Shown here: positions 41,391 through 50,300 of the stretch, one piece after another
How positions within the stretch are numbered: the stretch's first letter is position 1
Layout: every line of letters begins with the position of its first letter
NCBI GenBank assembly: GCA_009823505.1
Contig: VZQC01003035.1
Coordinates: 3,237,691-3,301,690 of the forward strand
Source of the DNA: Rhizomys pruinosus
Lineage: Eukaryota > Chordata > Mammalia > Rodentia > Spalacidae
Length of the DNA stretch: 64,000 bases
Reading direction: 5' to 3'
Translations under genes and position numbers: made by a program
Notes under the pieces: generated by a model
The model's database searches: none
What the model saw: the letters and a program-made list of their open reading frames with translations, nothing else
What the model was told of the DNA's origin: nothing

Positions 41391-44300
41391 AAAGAAAAGA
41401 ATCTCAATCCAACTAAACTATGTTATAAAGTAAGGTATCACCTCTAAATTTAATGCACACAAGGATGTTCAAAATACTGTCTCATTGAGACATAGGCAGT
41501 ATGGAAACATCTCTACCCTCCCCAAAGGCCTACTAGTTGCAAGAAATGAGACTTTAATGCAGACATAGCAATGTCTAATCATTCAGACTTATACAGGTAG
41601 TGTGCATGTGGGCGCACATGTGATAATCACACCATGTTCTTTATGAAGGAAAGAGAGCCACCAGAGCTGTCCCACACCTACTCAGTCCCAAGGGAGGGAA
41701 ATGATGAAAATCACTCAGCTGAGTTTCTAGCTCTAGTACAGAAAGTGGATTTTTGTAACAAAAACAACCAAATCAAAAAGGGAATCTAACACATCACACA
41801 TATAACAGGAAGACTATAGTGAAGTCTTTGGACAGGAATCCTTACAAAGTCTATCAAAGGAGGAGAGAAGTGGCCTCACCTCTCTTTACTCAAGTAGTGT
41901 CAAAGCTTACAGGATGGATACTATAAACGGGAGGTTTTGGGGGGTTTTTTTGGTCTTTTTTGAGACAGGGTCTCTGTGTCCTGGAACTCACTGTTTAGAC
42001 CAGGCTGGCCTTGAACTCACAGAGATCCGCCTGCCTATGCCTCCTGAGTGCTGGGATTAAAGGCGTGCACTACCAGACCTGGTTGTACAAGAATTTTATG
42101 TTAATCACACTTAAGGTAAAGCTCAAGTCTGCAAAGTACATATAAACAACAAATGTGAGACCAACAGTAACATCAAGAGCTACATTTCCGGGGCTGGAGA
42201 GATGGCCTAGGGGTTAAGAGCGCCGACCGCTCTTACAGAGGACCTGGGTTCGATCCCCAGCACCCACATGGTGGCCAAGAACCGTCTGAAACTCCAATTC
42301 CAGGAGAACTCCAGTTCCAAGGGAATCCAACACCCTCTTCTGACCTCCGTGGCATTGCATGACACAGGTGCACAAACTTGCATGCAGACAGTACATTTAT
42401 ACACATACAGAAATAAATAAAATTAAAAAAAAAAAAAAAAAGAGCTACATTTCCTAAAATCCCTATGGGTTTATTATGTAACATTTAAACAAGTTCATTC
42501 ATAATATCCTTCTAAGGAAAAAGCTCAATAACATTTCATCAAAGCTTAAGTTTGAAAAAAACTCCTTTAGTGGCAAAAATGTTAAATTTATTTTCCCTTA
42601 TAAATAAATGATTATTTGCTCTGATTTTTTTTATGAATTTAACAGCTATCTTTTTTTTTTTTTGTCTTTTTGAGACAGGGTCTCCCTGTAGTCCCAGCTG
42701 TCCTGGAACTCACTGTGTAGACCAGGCTGGCCTTGAACTCACAGAGATCCATCTGCCTCCACCTCCCAAGTGCTAGGATTAAAGGCATGTGCCACCATGT
42801 CCGGCTAACAGCTATCTTTAAAATCTCTACTGAGGATTCATTTTCTTCTTCAAATGGCCCAAATTTCATCATAGGTTCACTAGGTGCTCCAATCATGGAA
42901 CTGGTCAGAAGGGAAAAGGGAGCCTGGGGCTCCCAACTACAGACAAGAACCGCTGGACGGCTGCAGATGGCTCCCAACTACAGACAAGAACCGCTGGACG
43001 GCTGCAGATGGCTCCCAACTACAGACAAGAACCGCTGGACGGCTGCAGATGGCTCCCAACTACAGACAAGAACCGCTGGACGGCTGCAGATGGCTCCCAA
43101 CTACAGACAAGAACCGCTGGACGGCTGCAGATGGCTCCCAACTACAGACAAGAACCGCTGGACGGCTGCAGATGGCTCCCAACTACAGACAAGAACCGCT
43201 GGACGGCTGCAGATGGCTCCCAACTACAGACAAGAACCGCTGGACGGCTGCAGATGGCTCCCAACTACAGACAAGAACCGCTGGACGGCTGCAGATGGCT
43301 CCCAACTACAGACAAGAACTGCTGGATGGCTGCAGATGGCTCCCAACTACAGACAAGAACCACTGGATGGTTGCAGATGTAAAGAAAGGCTCACTCTAAG
43401 ACATCTGATGTAAAGACACTTTGAATTGCCCTTTACTTACATCTTAGCACTTCAACAATCAAATCCACATCAGTACTGAGCTTCTTGATATGGTCAAGGT
43501 TAGCTACCGTTGTAATTGGCACATACTGATCGCTATCCATCTGTGATATAAGATACATGTCGCTAGCAAGATTCTCCCTGTTGAAAGAAAACAATCTCTT
43601 TTAATTAATAGTTCTTTAAAAGAAGTTTAATCTCTAGCTATACCAATTTTATAAGAGGTATGAGTGTGGTGTGGGATAGCTCTGAAGTAAGACTTCAGTC
43701 TCAGCTCCATCTGTTACAAGCTCATTCAATACAATGAAAACTAACCAGCAGATAATTATGTTTAAGATGCAGTAGTCTGGAACACATGCTAGAGGAGCTG
43801 CACGTCTGGCTCTGGCTTCCTAACGGCAGATTAGAAAGGAAACGGGAGCAGTAATTTCGTCATAGAGCAGAAGGTAAGCCATATATCATCAGCAATTCAG
43901 GCTATATAAGCTACTTCCTGATAATTTGGCCCGTTAATTCTCAGGAAAAAGCTCATGTGTAATATAATAGGCAAGAATCCCTAAAATACTAAAATACAGC
44001 AATAGGTTTCACAGGACCTTTTTACAACATCCCTCAGTGAAAGCCACAGCCACTGTGTTCAAAGTGAGTGACACACAAGAGGGAAGCCCTGCTTTATTCC
44101 TTGTCTCAGCTGGCTGTCACATAAAAGAGGACAATTTTAGCCACAGGAGGGCTACGGCAGGACTTGTGAGCAGCGGAAAGCTGGGTTTTTCAACTTTGGC
44201 CACAGTATCTTTCACTTTTATACTATGTCATTTTGCTAAAACTCAGTATTTTCCAATTGTAGTGACAGGTCCAGCACCTCGATCTTAATCAGCCCCACTT

Positions 44301-47300
44301 ATCTGTGAGGGGCATTCATCAGATACTGTGGTGTCTTCAGGGTTCCCATGAAAAAAAAAAATCACTGACAGGAAACTTCACACTCAAAATTAGATCTAAC
44401 CCTATCCTGCATGTCTACTTTTGTCACTTATTTTAAAGGTTCTATTATATTTTTTCAATAGCAAAGGTATTACTCAGGAGAAACAAAACCAAACATATAA
44501 TTAAACACGAGTGCTATATAATAAAACAATCTGCTAGAACAGTGCTTTAGCCTTTGTTTTAAGGCCCTATGGCACACTCTGATTCAGTAACCATAAGTGT
44601 ACTTCCAGGAACCCATATTTAAACAGCAACCCAGAGAGTCATCACCAAGATGGACTTGCAGACCTAACTTGGGGGATCCTTGACCTGAAGATTATGATCA
44701 GTTCTCCAGTCTCTGAAAGGCTTAATTATTAAGACTTTTGATTAATAAACATGTATTTACAAAGCTATTTCATAAACACACTCCTATGGGGAAAATCATA
44801 TTTGATGACTTTCCAATACATAAAGATCACTGGCATTTTAGGCATTACAGGGAAAAAAAAAAAAATCACTACCAGCCTTACCTAGATAAGCAGAATTCCA
44901 ATGTTTTTTTAAGTACTTCCCGTGGGTCTTCTTGGCTTTCTTGTTGAGACTCATTTCCTTCTACATAAAAATAATGAACAGCTCAGGAAAAATGGCTTAA
45001 GCGCAGTTCTAGTGTTTTTACCTAGATACCTCATAAAGAATAAGAAAATACTATTACTCTGGAGTGGTGGTGCATTCGGGAGGCAGAGGCAATCAGACCT
45101 GTGAGATCAAGGCCAGCCTGGTCTACATAGTGAGGTACAGGCAGGCTGAGTTTACAGGAGACCCTGTCCCCACCAAAAAAGTGTTATTTTATCTACAGAA
45201 AAAAGTGAAGTTATTATATATATAATTTCATTAACAAAGTTTAACTGAGTTTTTAATAACAAATAACCAGCACAGGCTTACTTCAAAAAGAGCATTTTCA
45301 GGTAACACATAAACACTGACACTAAATAATAGTAAAATATAAAAGGAAGAATTAACATAAGAAAAGGATAGGTACAGGAAAAACCAAAAATAAAATAAAA
45401 ACACCTCAAATGGAAACAATAAACAAATAAAAAACAAAGTTGGAGATCACAAGGCCATTGGAACTAGAGTTCTTCCACGGGAGAGCTTTAAATTCGCCTT
45501 CTAATTTCCAGCTAGTCAAATGGACAAGCTAGAAACTGTCTGGCTAAAGAATCCTTATCAGAGGACTCCGAGACAGGGTCTCCCTGTAGTCCCAGCTGTC
45601 CTGGAACTCACTCTGTAGACAAGGCTGGCCTTGAACTCACAAAGATCCGCCTGCCCCTGCCTCCCAAGTGCTAGGATTAAAGGCGTGCGCCACCACGCCC
45701 GGCAGGACACAAAAGCTTTCTAAATCCTAGAGGAAACTGCTTCTGAGTGCCATGGGGTGACTCAGCAGGAAGGTTCTACATGTGTGTGCTTCACACAGCA
45801 GCAAGCAGGGCAGCGGCCTCCAGGGAATGGGCTCAAGGCTGAAAACCCCTGCCATCTTCAGCAGTCAGGACACGGGACAAACAGGTACTTTAAAAAGATT
45901 CAGATGAGCCTTTAATCTTAGCATTTGGGAGGCAGGAAAAGGCACATCTTTGTGAGTTCAAGGCCAAGCTGGTCTACAGAGTGAGTTCCAGGACAGCTGG
46001 GACTACAGGGAGACCCTGTCTCAAAAAGACAAAAAAAAAAAAAGATTCAGATGAAAGGCCCCAGCAGAGTACTAAGAGTGTTCTTATGTAAGTATCCAGG
46101 TGAACCTATTTTAAAAGTCAAAGACCATGAGAAAAGGTAACAAAGCAGAGGAATTTAGAATAGGAACAGCAGCTCATGATAGTGATAAATAATGATGAAT
46201 GAGCTGTCAAAAAAACCCATCTTCACTACCCAAAAAGAAAACAAAACTGTTAAGATAACCAAATAGCAAATAAACAAAACCATGAGATTTGGTCAGGAAA
46301 ACATGACCTGCCATCAGCTGGCCAAGACATGTATGATTCCTGACTCTCCCATTTATATTCGCATTCCATCCTTCCTATCTGAGAGACATTTACTAGTTCC
46401 ATCTTACATGCTGGAAACTGTTGTAGGAACTGTGAATTTGGTCTAAATGAAAGCAAGGCTCCTGCTCTCGTGAGGCAAACTTTCCAGGGACACAGGCAGA
46501 CAGACTACAGATAGCTAAATAAGCAACTGTACAACACAATGGGGGATCAAAATGAGACAGAGGACAACACAGGTGGGGGCCAAAGTGGCCCAGTGCTCTT
46601 GTACATGGAAGGTGCCATAACTGGAGGAGAACGAGGGTATGAGGAAGGTGGAAGTTAAGTTCCAGGCAGAAGTCCTGAGGGGCAGAGTCAACAGTAAGGA
46701 GTCTGTCCTAACGGAGGGGTGAAGAGACACAAGTAGGAAAAGGCAGTAAGTCAGATCAAGTAGAATCTTAGAATTTCAGTCTGAATGTGACTGGAAACAG
46801 ACTTGGGGGTGACATTTTGGAAAGACTACTGTGATTCCACGGTGCAGATAGATTGTGAAGTCATAAGCAGTATAACTAGGAGGCTAACACAATCACTAAA
46901 GGCAGACCACTACTCAGGACTCAAAACAGAGTGTAAGGTGGCCATGTGTGGAAGATGAAAGGCCCACGACTCTGCTCCTGCATGCCAACCTTCAGCAGAA
47001 CAGGAAGAAAGCCACAGAGATGCATTCGGTGGGCCATGAAGAATCAGAATGTGAAGCAGCAGAGTAAGAGAATAAAATAAAATGCCAACTTTAAAATGAG
47101 CAGGGGCTGGGAAAACAGCTTGCGTAATAAAGGACCTGAGGTCAATTTCCAGCACCCATGTAAAAAGCTGAGTGTGCATGTTTGCACAGGCTGGGAAGGT
47201 AGAGACTGGAGGATCCCTGGAGCTTTCGAGCCAGCCAGCTCAGCCTAAACAGCAAGCACTAGGTCTCGTGAGAAAGCCTGTCTTGAAAACCATGGTGGGT

Positions 47301-50300
47301 AGCTCCTGAGGAATGACAGTGGAGGCTGAACTCTAGCCCTGTGGACTGCAGGTCTGTATGCACCCCCTTAGTGCTGTGTCACTTTCTTACTTTCACTGAG
47401 TTTTTGTCTATTTCTATGTTTTAGATATGAGTCCTTACCAAACACCGTGGTTTACATATACAATCTCTACAACTTCAGGAATATGCATGCAAACTAACTT
47501 TCTACCTTCTTTTCCCTAAGGTATCATTTAAAATAGGTAATTTAAAATTGTATAGTCACTGGGCGTGGTGGCACATGCCTTTAATCCCAGCACTGTGGAG
47601 GCAGAGGCAGGTGGATCTCTGTGAGTTCAAGGCCAGCCTGGTCTACACAGTGAGTTCCAGGACAGATGGGCTACAGGGAGATCCTATCTCAAAAAAGACC
47701 AAAAAAATAAAAAATAAAATTTCCTTAATATACATGAAAAGTGTTCTCTTATTAATTTTATTAAAGGTTTTACATTGTAAAATATGTGATCATAAGCTGG
47801 AGAGATGGTTCAGTAGTTAAGAGGACATGGGTTGGATTCCCAGCATCCACATGATGGCTAATAACCATTCATAACTCCAGTTCCAGAGGCTCTAATGCCC
47901 TCTTCTCACCTCCCCAGGCATTGCATGACACAAGTACACTTACACAGAGATAGGCAATATACTCATACACATGAAATAAAAATAAATATTTTTAATTTGA
48001 TCATTTAAAATTATTTCTACATGGTATCAGATATGAATGAGGCTGTTTTTTTACTTTTGACATACTGGCATACAGACTGATGGAGGACCCAAAAATAAAT
48101 CTTTGTGTATATGGTCATATGATCTCCAAAAAGGATACTTAAAGTCCATTAAAAAGGGAAAGACAGCTTTCCACAAATGGTGCTCAGAAGACTGAGTACT
48201 GTCATGGAAGAGCATAAATAAGGACCGCAGTCTTCTAATTTAAAATCAGAGATGAAAGCAATCTGGATAAAGCAAAAGCTTCAGAAAACCGGATTAAACA
48301 ATTTGGGGCATTTGGCAAACAGCTACAAAGGGAATTAAAGTTGGATGGTTTGGGATGTAAGGTGCTGGGGTTGGGGTGGGGGTGGTGACCAACAAAGGCC
48401 AATGGAGTCACTCAGCAAGTGCTCTAAAGGGACTGGGAACCCAAAAAGAAGATAGGCAAAAACCATAAAGTGTTACATAGGTACTTACTAACAATCACTT
48501 ATACCTAGCCCGGCATTGAAGTCAGGTAGTACAAGAACAGCGAGGGAGGTAAGTCAAGTTGTCCTTAGGAAGAACATGGAAGTAGCGGCAGACGGCTGAA
48601 CCAAGTCTGCTCAGTTCCCACTGGAGCTGCTGCTTCCACCTTCTCTGCCCCACTTACTTGTGAACAGCAAGACCTGCACCTATCCCTTCCATCTGTTTAG
48701 TTGTCAACAAGACCTGCACCTATCCCTTCCATCTGTTTAGCTGTCAACAAGACCTGCACCTATCCCTTCCATCTGTTTAGCTGTCAACAAGACCTGCACC
48801 TATCCCTTCCATCTGTTTAGCTGTCAACAAGACCTGCACCTATCCCTTCCATCTGTTTAGCTGTCAACAAGACCTGCACCTATCCCTTCCATCTGTTTAG
48901 CTGTCAACAAGACCTGCACCTATCCCTTCCATCTGTTTAGCTGTCAACAAGACCTGCACCTATCCCTTCCATCTGTTTAGCTGTCAACAAGACCTGCACC
49001 TATCCCTTCCATCTGTTTAGCTGTCAACAAGACCTGCACCTATCCCTTCCATCTGTTTAGCTGTCAACAAGACCTGCACCTATCCCTTCCATCTGTTTAG
49101 CTGTCAACAAGACCTGCACCTATCCCTTCCATCTGTTTAGCTGTCAACAAGACCTGCACCTATCCCTTCCATCTGTTTAGCTGTCAACAAGACCTGCACC
49201 TATCCCTTCCATCTGTTTAGCTGTCAACAAGACCTGCACCTATCCCTTCCATCTGTTTAGCTGTCAACAAGACCTGCACCTATCCCTTCCATCTGTTTAG
49301 CTGTCAACAAGACCTGCACCTATCCCTTCCATCTGTTTAGCTGTCAACAAGACCTGCACCTATCCCTTCCATCTGTTTAGCTGTCAACAAGACCTGCACC
49401 TATCCCTTCCATCTGTTTAGCTGTCAACAAGACCTGCACCTATCCCTTCCATCTGTTTAGTTGTCAACAAGACCTGCACCTATCCCTTCCATCTGTTTAG
49501 TTGTCAACAAGACCTGCACCTATCCCTTTCATCTGTTCAGTGTTTCACTGAGTGGCTTTTTTGTTAAAAGGGAATTGGTTTCCCATCGTCTGTAAGCATT
49601 TCTATGTTGGCACGCAACCTGGCTTCCAGAAAGGAACTGATCTTGTGTTTTCTGCTTCTGAAATAGCTTTAAATACTCCTTTTACAAAGACCTGACGCAC
49701 GCCTTTAATCCTAGCACTTGGGAGGCAGAGGCAGGCAGATCGTTGTGAGTTCAAGGCCAGCCTGTTCTACAGAGTGAGTACCAGGACAGCTGGGGCTACA
49801 GGGAGACCCTGTCTTGAAAAGACCAAAAAAAAAAAAAACAAAAAAAAAAACCAAAAGCAAAAACAAAGACCTGACTTCTGGGGCTGGAGAGAGGGCTCGG
49901 TGATTGAGTGCACTGGCTGCTCTTGCAGAGGACCCAGGTTCAATTTCCAGCACCCACATGGTGGCTATCAACCATCCTTATCCAATTCCAGGGGATACAA
50001 CACCCTCTTCTCACTTTCATAGGCACTGTACAATACTGGTGTACTTACATACATGTAAGTAAAACACTCATACACATAAAACAAAAATAATAAAATATTA
50101 AGAGAAAAAAGAAAAAAGGGGAAAAAATATAAAAAGAACAGACTTATTCTGAGCTTCGAATTCCCAGGGGTACTCTACCATCTTACCTTTTATTATCTAT
50201 TTTCCATCTTTTGTAGTCTCTGTTTGCCGTCTGAGGTTCAGATGGAGTCTAAAATTTGTTACTTTTGACTCCTTTTATTTTTACCTTTAGGATCCTCATG

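Noticed and set aside
41012..41407. Minus-strand frame rich in Ser/Phe/Leu (131 codons)
   Set aside because: Translation of (CTTT)n and (TTCC)n microsatellite.
42733..43413. Plus-strand open frame of 226 codons with a repeated peptide
   Set aside because: It is a by-product of the 41-bp minisatellite joined to a B1. All three frames are open and the start lies in SINE sequence.
48661..49540. CRISPR-like regular repeat
   Set aside because: Head-to-tail 40-bp repeats without spacers, in a mammalian intron.
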